Assembly: GCF_018070045.1 (NCBI RefSeq)
Contig: NZ_JAGPYK010000005.1
Coordinates: 248,001 to 312,000 of the forward strand
Origin: Micromonospora sp. U21
GTDB taxonomy: Bacteria; Actinomycetota; Actinomycetes; Mycobacteriales; Micromonosporaceae
Length of the DNA stretch: 64,000 nucleotides
Direction: 5' to 3'
Shown: positions 17,505 through 26,500 of the stretch, piece by piece
Position numbering within the stretch: the stretch's first letter is position 1
Layout: each line of letters begins with the position of its first letter
Position numbers and translations under genes: made by a program
The notes under the pieces: model-generated
The model's input: the letters and a program-made list of their open reading frames with translations, nothing else
Told to the model about the DNA's origin: nothing
The model's database searches: none

Positions 17505-20500
17505 ATGGTTGAATCCAACAAGATGCCCGTCAGCCGACGTCAGGTACTTCAGGCATCGGCCATTGGCGCCGCCGCCGTGGCCACCGCGGGCGCGCTACCG
17601 GCGACCGCTGCCACGGCAGCGACGGCCACCGGGGCGACGACCGCCCCGACCGCCCTGGGCGCGACCCCGGCCGATGCCGGTCCCGGCGGCACCGCCCCGG
17701 TCAGGCCGTTCCAGCTGCGTGACGTGACGCTGGGCGACGGCCTGCTCCAGGAGAAGCGCGACCGCATGAAGAGCTACCTCCGGCAGCTCGACGAGCGGCG
17801 CTTCCTCGTGCTGTTCAACAACCAGTCCGGCCGACCGAACCCGCCGGGCGTCTCCGTCCCCGGAGGCTGGGAGGACGGCGGGCTGCTCAGCGGCCACTGG
17901 GCCGGCCACTTCATGACCGCCCTGGCACAGGGCTACGCCGACCACGGCGAACCGATCTTCAAGAGCAAGCTCGACTGGATGGTCGACGAACTCGAGGCGT
18001 GCCAGGCCGCGATCACCGCGCGCATGGGCGATGGCGGCCCGGGCGATGAGGAACCGGAGGAGCCGCAGATCGGCCGGGTGCCGGGCCGCTTCGGCAGCGC
18101 GCTCCGCCTGAACGGCCCCAGCCGGGCGCAGCACGTGACCCTGCCGCAGGAGGCGATCAGCCAGCTCGCCGACTTCACCATCGCCACCTGGGTGAACCTC
18201 GGCTCCACCCAGAACTGGAGCCGGCTGTTCGACTTCGGTCAGAACACCACGGTCAACATGTTCCTGACCCCGCGTGCTGGGGTTACCGGCAACGTGCCGC
18301 GGTTCGCGATCACGGTCAGCGGTGGCGGTGGGGAGCAACGGATCGACGGCAACGCGGCGTTGCCGACCAACCAGTGGGTGCACCTGGCCGTCACGCTCAC
18401 CCAAAAGACCGGCACGCTGTACGTGAACGGTCAGCAGGCCGGCCAGAACACGGCCATGACCCTCAGCCCGGCCAACCTGGGGAACCCCGGCAACCGGTGG
18501 ATCGGGCGGTCGCAGTACGGCGATCCGTTCCTGGACGCGAGCATCGACGAGTTCCACATCTTCGACCGGGCCCTGAGCCAGGCGGAGGTCCGGTCGATGC
18601 TGGACTCGCCGACCGGGAGCACCGCCGGCGGATCGATCGCCTGGTACCGGTTCGAGGAGGAGGGCGGTACCGCGATCAAGGACGCCTCGCCCAACGGCCG
18701 GGACGGCGGCATCGTCGCGGCCCAGAGCAGCGGGGCCGCCGACTGGGTGCCGACCCACCCCGGCTATCTGGGCGCGCTCCCGGAGGACACGGTGCTGCGG
18801 CTCGGTCCGCCACGGTGGGCCGTCTACGGCGGCAACGCGGCCACCAACACGTGGGCGCCGTGGTACACGCAGCACAAGATCATGCGCGGTCTGCTCGACG
18901 CGTATTACCACACCGACAACCAGAAGGCCCTCGACGTCGTCGTCAAGATGGCCAACTGGGCGCACCTCGCGCTGACCATCGGGGACAAGAACCACCCCCA
19001 GTACGCGGGCCCGATCACCCGGGACAACCTGAACTACATGTGGGACCTCTACATCGCCGGCGAGTCCGGCGGCGCGAACGAGGTGTTCCCCGAGGTCTAC
19101 GCGCTCACCGGCGACGCGAAGCACCTGGACACCGCCAAGCGCTTCGACAACCGGGAGTCGCTCTTCGACGCCTGCGTCGAGAACCGCGACATCCTCGTCA
19201 CGACGCCGGCCACCAGGCCCGGTCGGCGCCGCCCGGATCGGCTGCACGTCAACATGCACATACCGCAGTTCGTCGGATACATGCGTGTCTACGAGCACAG
19301 CGGGGACCCCGAGTACTTCCAGGCCGCCAAGAACTTCTTCGGCATGCTCGTCCCGCACCGCAGGTACGCACACGGTGGTTTGGGCGGCAACTACCCCGGC
19401 TCCAACAACAACACCGAGTTGTTCCAGAACCGGGACAACATCGCGAACTCGATCGCCCAGGGCGGTGCGGAAACCTGCAGCGCGTACAACCTGCTCAAGC
19501 TGGCCCGCAATCTGTTCCTCCACGAGCACGACCCGGCGTACATGGACCACTACGAGCGGGGGCTGTTCAACCAGATCGCCGGCTCGCGGGCCGACACGAC
19601 GAGCGTCAGCAACCCACAGGTCACCTACTTCCAGCCGTTGACCCCGGGCATCAGCCGTAGCTACGGCAACACCGGGACCTGCTGCGGCGGGACGGGCCTG
19701 GAGAACCACACCAAGTACCAGGAGACGGTCTACTTCAAGTCGGCCGACGGCACGACGCTGTGGGTCAACCTGTACGTACCGTCGACGCTCACCTGGGCCG
19801 AGAAGGGCTTCGTCGTCACCCAGGAGACGAGCTACCCGCGGGAGGATCGCACCAGGCTGACCGTCAACGGCCGTGGCCGGCTGGACATCAACCTGCGGGT
19901 GCCGGGCTGGGTGGAGAAGGGCTTCATCGTCACGGTCAACGGCGTCGTGCAGAAGGTCACCGCCAAGCCCGCCAGCTACCTGACCCTGAGCCGGACCTGG
20001 AAGCCGGGCGACACCATCGAGATCCGGATGCCGTTCAGCATCCGGATCGAGCGGGCGCTGGACCGTCCCGACACGCAGTCGATCTTCTGGGGGCCTCTCC
20101 TCATGCAGATCCTCGGCAACCCGGGTGTCGGCAACTACCGGGAACTGTCCCTGTACCGCCACCTGAAGCGGGACGGCGACTACTCCCGTGCGGCGATCAC
20201 ACCCGCGAGCACTACGGACGCGGGTGACGCGCTCTTCACCACGCACGGCTTCACCCTGCGGCCGTACCACATCGGCGACGCGCAGGCCGCCTCGACGTAC
20301 TTCCGTCGGGTCGAGCCGACGATCGTGTTCGGGTCGGTCGACACCGGTGTGCCCAACCGGAAGCGGAACGACGGGCTGCCGAACTACGACGTACCCGTGG
20401 CGGGCATCCCGTCGCCCGGCAGTGACGGCCCGACCTTCCTCGACCTGGTCTGGGATCAGGCGCCCTTCAGGAACCACGGCCAGTTCGTGTCGACCGTCAA

Positions 20501-20603
20501 CCACGTGGCGCAGGCGTTCGTCGAGGCCGGAATCCTCAGCGGGAAGGAGCGGTCGATCGTCGTGACGAGCGCGGCTCGATCCAACAAGGAACTCGCTCCG
20601 TAG
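17505..20603 (+). CDS. TAT-exported GH146-type beta-L-arabinofuranosidase with inserted LamG module
   Basis: A 1,032-residue protein. The twin-arginine signal SRRQVLQ (R11, R12) is followed by an alanine-rich h-region. The enzyme belongs to the DUF1680 clan, closest in motifs to GH146: GGAETCSAYNLLKL (E656, C658) and TCCGGTGLENHTKY (C726, C727), the acid/base and zinc/nucleophile cysteines of the family. The barrel is interrupted between LEACQAA (about residue 170) and HPGYLGALPE (about 419) by a LamG/concanavalin-type module whose usual first strand (AWYRFEEEGG, about 379) comes last, as in a circular permutation. GAAAGGA supports ATG 17505. Expected role: extracellular release of L-arabinose from beta-L-arabinofuranosides, with LamG aiding substrate binding. 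Confidence 0.82.
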   Translation: MVESNKMPVSRRQVLQASAIGAAAVATAGALPATAATAATATGATTAPTALGATPADAGPGGTAPVRPFQLRDVTLGDGLLQEKRDRMKSYLRQLDERRFLVLFNNQSGRPNPPGVSVPGGWEDGGLLSGHWAGHFMTALAQGYADHGEPIFKSKLDWMVDELEACQAAITARMGDGGPGDEEPEEPQIGRVPGRFGSALRLNGPSRAQHVTLPQEAISQLADFTIATWVNLGSTQNWSRLFDFGQNTTVNMFLTPRAGVTGNVPRFAITVSGGGGEQRIDGNAALPTNQWVHLAVTLTQKTGTLYVNGQQAGQNTAMTLSPANLGNPGNRWIGRSQYGDPFLDASIDEFHIFDRALSQAEVRSMLDSPTGSTAGGSIAWYRFEEEGGTAIKDASPNGRDGGIVAAQSSGAADWVPTHPGYLGALPEDTVLRLGPPRWAVYGGNAATNTWAPWYTQHKIMRGLLDAYYHTDNQKALDVVVKMANWAHLALTIGDKNHPQYAGPITRDNLNYMWDLYIAGESGGANEVFPEVYALTGDAKHLDTAKRFDNRESLFDACVENRDILVTTPATRPGRRRPDRLHVNMHIPQFVGYMRVYEHSGDPEYFQAAKNFFGMLVPHRRYAHGGLGGNYPGSNNNTELFQNRDNIANSIAQGGAETCSAYNLLKLARNLFLHEHDPAYMDHYERGLFNQIAGSRADTTSVSNPQVTYFQPLTPGISRSYGNTGTCCGGTGLENHTKYQETVYFKSADGTTLWVNLYVPSTLTWAEKGFVVTQETSYPREDRTRLTVNGRGRLDINLRVPGWVEKGFIVTVNGVVQKVTAKPASYLTLSRTWKPGDTIEIRMPFSIRIERALDRPDTQSIFWGPLLMQILGNPGVGNYRELSLYRHLKRDGDYSRAAITPASTTDAGDALFTTHGFTLRPYHIGDAQAASTYFRRVEPTIVFGSVDTGVPNRKRNDGLPNYDVPVAGIPSPGSDGPTFLDLVWDQAPFRNHGQFVSTVNHVAQAFVEAGILSGKERSIVVTSAARSNKELAP

Positions 20604-20637
20604 GCGTCGCCCACTGCTGTCCGTCCACGTGCTGGAT

Positions 20638-20672
20638 GGCCGTGGCCCGGTCGACCCGACCGGGCCACGGCC
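20638..20672 (+). terminator. strong hairpin terminator after the GH146 gene
   Basis: A perfect 16-bp stem with a 3-nt ACC loop, starting 34 nt after the stop. It probably ends the long transcript of the arabinoside locus. Confidence 0.8.
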
Positions 20673-20719
20673 GTTCCGGTGGCGGTCCTGCCATTGCGAT
20701 CGACGGTCACCCTGTCGAG

Positions 20720-20738
20720 CTTTCGAGAGGTTTTCGGG
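20720..20738. promoter_or_regulatory. LacI-type operator candidate
   Basis: Reads CTTTCGAGAGGTTTTCGGG; in reverse it matches the CCGAAA...CTTTCG-type sites of the locus, with CGAAAA and TCGAAAG half-sites. It lies about 210 bp upstream of lacI. Confidence 0.5.
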
Positions 20739-20842
20739 ATGGCATCTCTGCCGGTGACCGGGTCACAAGCTCCCCGTGTACTCTTCGGCCCAGCTAGCGG
20801 GTCCGGGAGCCCTGGCGGACCGCACCCGACGCCGCAACACCC

Positions 20843-20858
20843 CCGAAAAGGTTTTAGG
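20843..20858. promoter_or_regulatory. LacI-type operator candidate
   Basis: CCGAAAAGGTTTTAGG, a near-perfect 16-bp dyad (one mismatched pair), 92 bp upstream of the lacI start codon; suggests autoregulation. Confidence 0.55.
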
Positions 20859-20949
20859 ATGTGCTTCCGCTGGCTGATCGACAAGATACCCGGCGACGGC
20901 CTCGCCGACGCGCGGCGCACCTGTGTCGGTCGCTGAGAGGGAGCATCGC

Positions 20950-21978
20950 ATGACCACCGAGCCCGAGGTCCCCGCCTACCGCCCGCCCACGCTCACCGAT
21001 GTCGCCAAGCTCGCCGGGGTGTCGGTCGCCACCGCGTCCAAGGCCATCAACGGTCGCGGCGAGGTGCGGTCGACCACGAGAGTCCGGGTGCTGGAGGCCG
21101 CGGAGCTGCTGTCCTTCGCGCCGAACGCCCTGGCCCGCGGGTTGCTCAGCGGGCGGACCGGGACCGTCGGCCTGCTGACGAGCGACCTGGAGGGGCGCTT
21201 TTCGATCCCGATCCTGATGGGCGCCGAGGACGCGTCGGGGGCCGGCCAGGTCTCGGTCTTCCTCTGCGACGCGCGCGGCGACGCGATCCGGGAGAAGCAT
21301 CACGTGCAGGCGCTGCTGTCCCGGCGGGTGGACGGCCTGATCGTCGTGGGCTCCCGCACAGACCCCCGCCCGCCGCTGGCCGGCAACATCCCCGTGCCGG
21401 TCGTCTACGTCTACGCCCCCTCCGCCGACCCGGCGGACATCTCGATCACGGTCGACAACGTGGGAGGTGGCCGGCTCGCCATCGAGCATCTGCTGGCGTG
21501 CGGCCGGCGCACCATCGCCCACATCACCGGGGAAGCCGGGTTCCAGGCGGCGAGGGACCGTGCGGAGGGCGCGGCGGCCGCCCTCGCCGCCGCCGGGCTG
21601 CGGATGGTCGGCGACCGGCCCTACTTCGGGTCGTGGGACGAGTCCTGGGGGAGAGCCGCCGCGCACATGGTCGTCGAGCAGCATCCCGAGGTCGACGCGA
21701 TCTTCTGCGGCAGCGACCAGATCGCACGCGGTGTCCTGGAGACGCTGCGTGACTTCGGACGAGAGGTGCCCCGCAGCATCTCGGTCATCGGCTTCGACAA
21801 CTGGGAGGCCATCGCGGCGGACTCCCGCCCACGGCTGACCAGCATCGACATGAACCTGAAGCACCTCGGCGAGGTGGCCGGCCAACGGCTCTTCGCGGCG
21901 ATCGACGGTGCCGCGCCCAGCTCGGAGGAGTTCCCCGGTCGCGTCGTGATGCGCGAGTCGACCCTGCCCGTCGGCTGA
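20950..21978 (+). CDS. LacI-family transcriptional regulator (1)
   Basis: A 342-residue LacI/GalR regulator. The N-terminal helix-turn-helix is LTDVAKLAGVSVATASKAIN (about residues 14-33) with the hinge-helix NALARGLLSG near 60-70, followed by a periplasmic-binding-protein-like sugar-sensing core (FCGSDQIARG, GFDNWEAIA). ATG 20950 is preferred to GTG 20923 because GAGAGGGAG at 20934-20942 precedes it. It is clearly paralogous to the convergent regulator at 22017-23039 (shared stretches such as VGLLT, VSVFLCDARGD versus MSVLLCDARGD, DAIFCG). Two operator-like dyads lie upstream. Probable ligand: an arabinose-containing sugar; probable targets: the CGAAA...TTTCG sites of the locus (inference). 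Confidence 0.88.
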   Translation: MTTEPEVPAYRPPTLTDVAKLAGVSVATASKAINGRGEVRSTTRVRVLEAAELLSFAPNALARGLLSGRTGTVGLLTSDLEGRFSIPILMGAEDASGAGQVSVFLCDARGDAIREKHHVQALLSRRVDGLIVVGSRTDPRPPLAGNIPVPVVYVYAPSADPADISITVDNVGGGRLAIEHLLACGRRTIAHITGEAGFQAARDRAEGAAAALAAAGLRMVGDRPYFGSWDESWGRAAAHMVVEQHPEVDAIFCGSDQIARGVLETLRDFGREVPRSISVIGFDNWEAIAADSRPRLTSIDMNLKHLGEVAGQRLFAAIDGAAPSSEEFPGRVVMRESTLPVG

Positions 21979-22016
21979 GCGCCGTCGGCCGTACCACCGC
22001 ACCCGCGGCCACGGCC

Positions 22017-23039
22017 TCAGCGATGGAGGACCGGGCCGGTCGACTCCCGTACGACGAGGCGGCCGGGTTGCCGGACGACCCCGCTGCCGGGATTGCCGTC
22101 CATCGCGGCGAAGAGATGGTTGACCGCGGCGGCCCCGAGTTGTTCGAGGTTGAGGTCCACGGTGGTCAGCGGCGGTCGGCAGTCGGCCGCGAAGAACTCC
22201 CAGTTGTCGTATCCGACGAGCGCCACGTCGTCGGGGATCCGCCGACCGAGGTCTCGCAGGGTGTCGGCGGCGCCGGCGGCGACCTGGTCGTTGCCGCAGA
22301 AGATCGCGTCCACGTCCGGCCGGGCGGCGAGCAGCAGCCGGGCGGCGTGCCGGCCCCATCGTTGCGACCACTCGCCGTAGAGCGGGTCGCCGGCTGGGGT
22401 GAGCCCCGCCTCGGCGAGCACCGTTCGTAGGCCGGCGGCTCGATCACGTGCCGCGCGGTAGGTGTCCGGGCCGGTGATGTGCCCGATTCGGCGGCGGCCG
22501 TGCGACACCAGGTGTTCGGCGGCGAGCCGGGCGCCGCCCTCGTCGTCGGCGACGACCGACAGGTCGTTCGGATCGGTCGACTCGGCGTAGGCGTAGACCA
22601 CCGGGACCGGGATGTCCTGTGTCAACGACGAGCGCAGGTCGTTGCTGTCGCCGACCACGATGAACCCGTCGACCTGGCGGGCGAGCAGGGTGCGGATGTA
22701 GTGCTGTCGGCGGATCGCGTCGCCACGGGCGTCGCAGAGCAGCACGGACATCTGCCCGTTGCCGAGGGCGTTCTCGGCGCCGAGCAGAATGGGTATGGCG
22801 AACCGGCCGCCGAGTTCGTCGGTGAGCAGCCCGACCGTGCGGGTGCGTCCGGAGATCAGTCCGCGGGCCAGCACGTTGGGCTGGAACGACAACTCGGCGG
22901 CAGCCCGCAGCACCCGTTCCCGGGTTTCCGGGGCGACCTCGGCGCGGCTGTTGAGTGCCTTGGACGCGGTGGCCACGGAGGTGCCTGCGCGGCTCGCCAC
23001 GTCGCTCAACGTCACTGACTGGGATCGTCGTCGGCCCAC
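22017..23039 (-). CDS. LacI-family transcriptional regulator (2)
   Basis: A 340-residue LacI/GalR regulator, convergent with regulator 1 and only 38 bp from it. The helix-turn-helix is LSDVASRAGTSVATASKALN near residues 11-30; the sensor core has FCGNDQVAAG and GYDNWEFFAA. It starts with GTG at 23039. The compound operator 23039-23066 begins in the start codon and covers its ribosome-binding region (GAAAGG), so the gene should be tightly autorepressed. Divergent to it lies the GH92 gene, which shares this control region. Having two close paralogues suggests either two related sugar signals or sub-functionalised sites; nothing in the sequence decides. Confidence 0.88.
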   Translation of the reverse strand: MGRRRSQSVTLSDVASRAGTSVATASKALNSRAEVAPETRERVLRAAAELSFQPNVLARGLISGRTRTVGLLTDELGGRFAIPILLGAENALGNGQMSVLLCDARGDAIRRQHYIRTLLARQVDGFIVVGDSNDLRSSLTQDIPVPVVYAYAESTDPNDLSVVADDEGGARLAAEHLVSHGRRRIGHITGPDTYRAARDRAAGLRTVLAEAGLTPAGDPLYGEWSQRWGRHAARLLLAARPDVDAIFCGNDQVAAGAADTLRDLGRRIPDDVALVGYDNWEFFAADCRPPLTTVDLNLEQLGAAAVNHLFAAMDGNPGSGVVRQPGRLVVRESTGPVLHR

Positions 23040-23066
23040 CGAAAGCCTTTCGCAAACATTTCAGGG
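23039..23066. promoter_or_regulatory. compound LacI-type operator overlapping lacI(2) start
   Basis: CCGAAAGCCTTTCG dyad followed by CAAACATTTCAGG. Matches 23 of 27 positions of the site at 1944-1970, linking this regulator to the transporter operon. Confidence 0.65.
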
Positions 23067-23540
23067 TAAGTGGCGGTGCCTGCTGCCCCCGTCCTTTTCG
23101 CAAGCGTAGTGCGCACGCTGGCTCCGGGGAAGGTGGCGGAGCTGCCGAGGGCGCTGGTTTCCCACGCCTTCGGGAACGTACCGAAAGGGTTTTCGGAGGC
23201 GATTCCGTGCATGTCACCGCGAAGCCCCAGGCATTGCCGGCCTGCTCGACGGCAGCGTGTTTCGCTCCGGTGAACCCATTGACACGGCCGTGATCCACCC
23301 GGAACCATCAGCGACAGTCCACTGCTCCTGCCTCGTCGTCACGAGTTCTCATGACAACGATGTCAGGCCGCGACTCCAAAGGAGAGTGCATGGCCGAGAC
23401 CGGCGGGCTCACGGTCCACCCGGCCTGAGCGCCCGGTAGCACCACCACCCTCCAGCACCACCGACCGCTCCAGCCACGGTCCACTCCGCCCAGACGTTTG
23501 ACGTACTCGACCCGGTTCGAGGCGAAAGGCCCTGCCCCTT
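23040..23540. other. divergent control region between lacI(2) and the GH92 gene
   Basis: A 501-bp gap with the compound operator (23039-23066), a further TTTTCGCAAGCG half-site (23095-23106) and a near-perfect dyad (23181-23196). The 3' part (23200-23540) shows no clear gene or hairpin and may be leader sequence for the GH92 gene. Confidence 0.55.
23181..23196. promoter_or_regulatory. LacI-type operator candidate
   Basis: CCGAAAGGGTTTTCGG: complementary outer arms CCGAAA and TTTCGG around a 4-nt centre. One of the best-formed members of the site family; sits between the divergent lacI(2) and GH92 genes. Confidence 0.6.
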
Positions 23541-26500
23541 ATGTCGCATCCCCCCATTGCGCGCCTCCTGTCCCCCCGACTGATCGCCGCGACAACCGCG
23601 GTCCTGCTGCCGGTGGGACTCCTCGTCGGCGCGCCCCTGGCCAGTGCCGCGCCCACCACCGCGCCGCCCGGCAACTTCAGCTCCTCGTTCGAGTCGGCCG
23701 ACCCGCAACCCTCCGCGAGCACCGTCGAGGTCGACCGGAGTGGGAAGCCGATCCAGGCGAACCTGAACGGATCGAGCCGCACGGGACTGCCCGGCAGCCT
23801 GCTCGATCAGGTCGGTGCGGTGACCGCGAGCGCCGAGAACGCGCCGAACGAGACCGCCGCGAAGCTCACGGACGGCGACCCCTCGACCAAGTGGCTGGCG
23901 TTCAACCCGACCGGCTGGGTGACGTACCAGCTGACCAGGCCGGCGCCCGTGGTGCGGTACGCGCTGACCTCGGCGGACGACGCCCCGACCCGCGACCCCA
24001 GGGACTTCACCCTGCAGGGCTCCACCGACGGCAGCACGTGGACCGACCTGAACCGGCAGACCGGGCAGACCTTCGGTGGCCGGTTCGCCACGAAGACCTA
24101 CAGCTTCACCAACACGACCGCCTACGGCTACTACCGGCTGAACGTCACCGCCAACTCCGGTGACTCCCTCGTTCAGCTCGCCGGCTGGGACATCAGCGAC
24201 GGCTCGGACGTCGAGCCGCCGGCCACTCCGATGGTCAGCGTCACCGGCGCCGGTCCGGCCGGCGGCTACACCACCAAGCCGGGGGTGGGATTCACCGGCC
24301 TGGCTTCGCTCCGGTACGCGGGCGGCGCCGAAGCAGCCGGCCGCTCGTACGCGACCAACAGGCTCTTCGACGTCGACATCCCGGTCGGGCCGAAGACCCG
24401 GCTCTCCTACAAGATCTTCCCCGAGTTCACCGGTCAGGACGCCCGGTACCCGTCCACCCACGCCGCAGTCGACCTGCACTTCACCGACGGTAGCTACCTG
24501 AGCCGCCTCGCGCCCGTCGACCAGCACGGCTACGTGCTCACCGCGGCCGGGCAGGGTGCGTCGAAGGTGCTCTACGCCGACCAGTGGAACGCCGTGCAGG
24601 CCGACATCGGCGCGATTGCACGCGGCAAGACGATCGACCGCATCCTGCTCGCCTACGACAACCCGCAGGCGACGAGGGAGACCCGGTTCCAGGGCTGGCT
24701 CGACGACGTCGCGGTGACGGCCTCCCCGGCGTCGATCGACGGTTCGCGGCTGACCAACTACGTCGACACCCGACGCGGGACCAACTCGACGGGCGGGTTC
24801 TCGCGCGGCAACAACCTGCCGATCACCTCGGTGCCGAACGGCTTCAACTTCTTCACTCCGGTGACCGACGCGACGTCCGACTCGTGGGAGTACCAGTACC
24901 ACCGGGTCAACAACGCGGCCAACCTGCCCACCCTGCAGGGCCTCGCGATCTCGCACGAGCCGAGCCCGTGGATGGGTGACCGCAACCAGATGTCGGTCAT
25001 GCCGGTCGCCGGCGGCGGACCCCTCACCGGGCCGCCCTCCAGCCGGGCGCTCGCCTTCCGGCACGAGGACGAGACGGCGCAGCCGGACCTCTACCGGGTC
25101 GCGTTGCAGAACGGCATGACCGCCGAGATGTCGCCCACCGACCACGCCGGGATCATGCGCTTCACCTTCCCGTCCGGGCAGGCCACCGGAAGCCTCGTCT
25201 TCTACAACGGCACGTTCACCATCGGCGCCGACGGCACGTTCACCGGCTGGGTCGACAACGGGAGTGGCCTCTCGGCCGGTCGTAGCCGGATGTTCGTGTC
25301 CGGCGCCTTCGACCGGGCGCCCACGGCCTCCTCCGCGACGGCCGCCACCTTCGACGTCTCCGCCAACCACCAGGTGACGATGCGCATCGCGACCTCGTTC
25401 CTCTCGGTCGACCAGGCGCACCGGAACCTCGACCTGGAGGTCACCGGGAAGAGCTTCGACCAGGTCCACGCCGCCGCCACCGCGGCCTGGCAGGACCGGC
25501 TCGGCCGGGTCGAGGTACGGGACGCGACCGAGACGCAGCTGGTGACGATGTACTCGAACCTGTACCGGCTGAACCTGTACCCGAACTCCCAGTCGGAGAA
25601 CACGGGCACCGCCGCCGCGCCGCGCTGGCAGTACGCGAGCCCGGTGTCGGCGCCGACCGGCACGTCGACCGCCACCCACACCGGCGCGAAGATCGTCGAC
25701 GGCCAGATCTACGTCAACAACGGCTTCTGGGACACCTACCGCACCGTGTGGCCCGCCTACGCGCTGCTGTACCCGGACGTCGCGGCCAGGATCTCCGACG
25801 GGTTCGTCCAGCACTACCGCGACGGCGGCTGGATCGCCCGCTGGTCGTCCCCGGGCTACGCCGACCTGATGACCGGCACCAGCGCGAACGTGGCACTGGC
25901 CCAGGCGTACCTCACCGGCGTCAAGCTGCCCGACCCGCTCGGGGCGTACGACGCGGCGGTCAAGGACGCGACCGTCGCGTCCGGCCGCAGCGCGGTGGGC
26001 CGCAAGGGCATCGAGACCTCGCTGTTCCTCGGCTACACGCCGACCTCCACCGGAGAGTCGGTGTCGTGGGCTCTGGAAGGCTTCATCAACGACTACGGCA
26101 TCGGCAACATGGGCGTGGCCCTGGCCAAGGACCCGGCCACGCCGAAGTCGGAGCGCGAGCGGCTCAAGGACGAGTCGCGGTACTTCCTGGAGCGCGCCCG
26201 CAACTACGTCCACCTCTTCGACCCGGAGACGAAGCTCTTCCAGGGTCGCGACGCATCCGGCACCTTCCTCGCCGGTGACCCGCTGGACTGGGGCGGCGTC
26301 TACACCGAGACCAACGGGTGGAACTTCGCGTTCACCGCGCAGCAGGACGGCCAGGGACTGGCCAACCTGTACGGCGGGCAGAAGGCGCTGCGCGACAAGC
26401 TCGACCAGTTTTTCGCCACCCCGGAGAACGCCGACCGTCCCGGCGGGTACGGCGGCACGATCCACGAGATGCTCGAGGCGCGCGCGGTGCGGATGGGCCA

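Larger units (their letters stand above)
20604..20949. other. intergenic region between GH146 gene and lacI
   Basis: This 346-bp gap contains a strong terminator (20638-20672) and two LacI-type operator candidates (20720-20738 and 20843-20858) that probably flank or overlap the lacI promoter. No small gene is convincing. Confidence 0.6.

Noticed and set aside
17595..20504. 969-codon antisense frame within the GH146 gene
   Set aside because: Same cause; no recognisable motif, ribosome site or conserved start.
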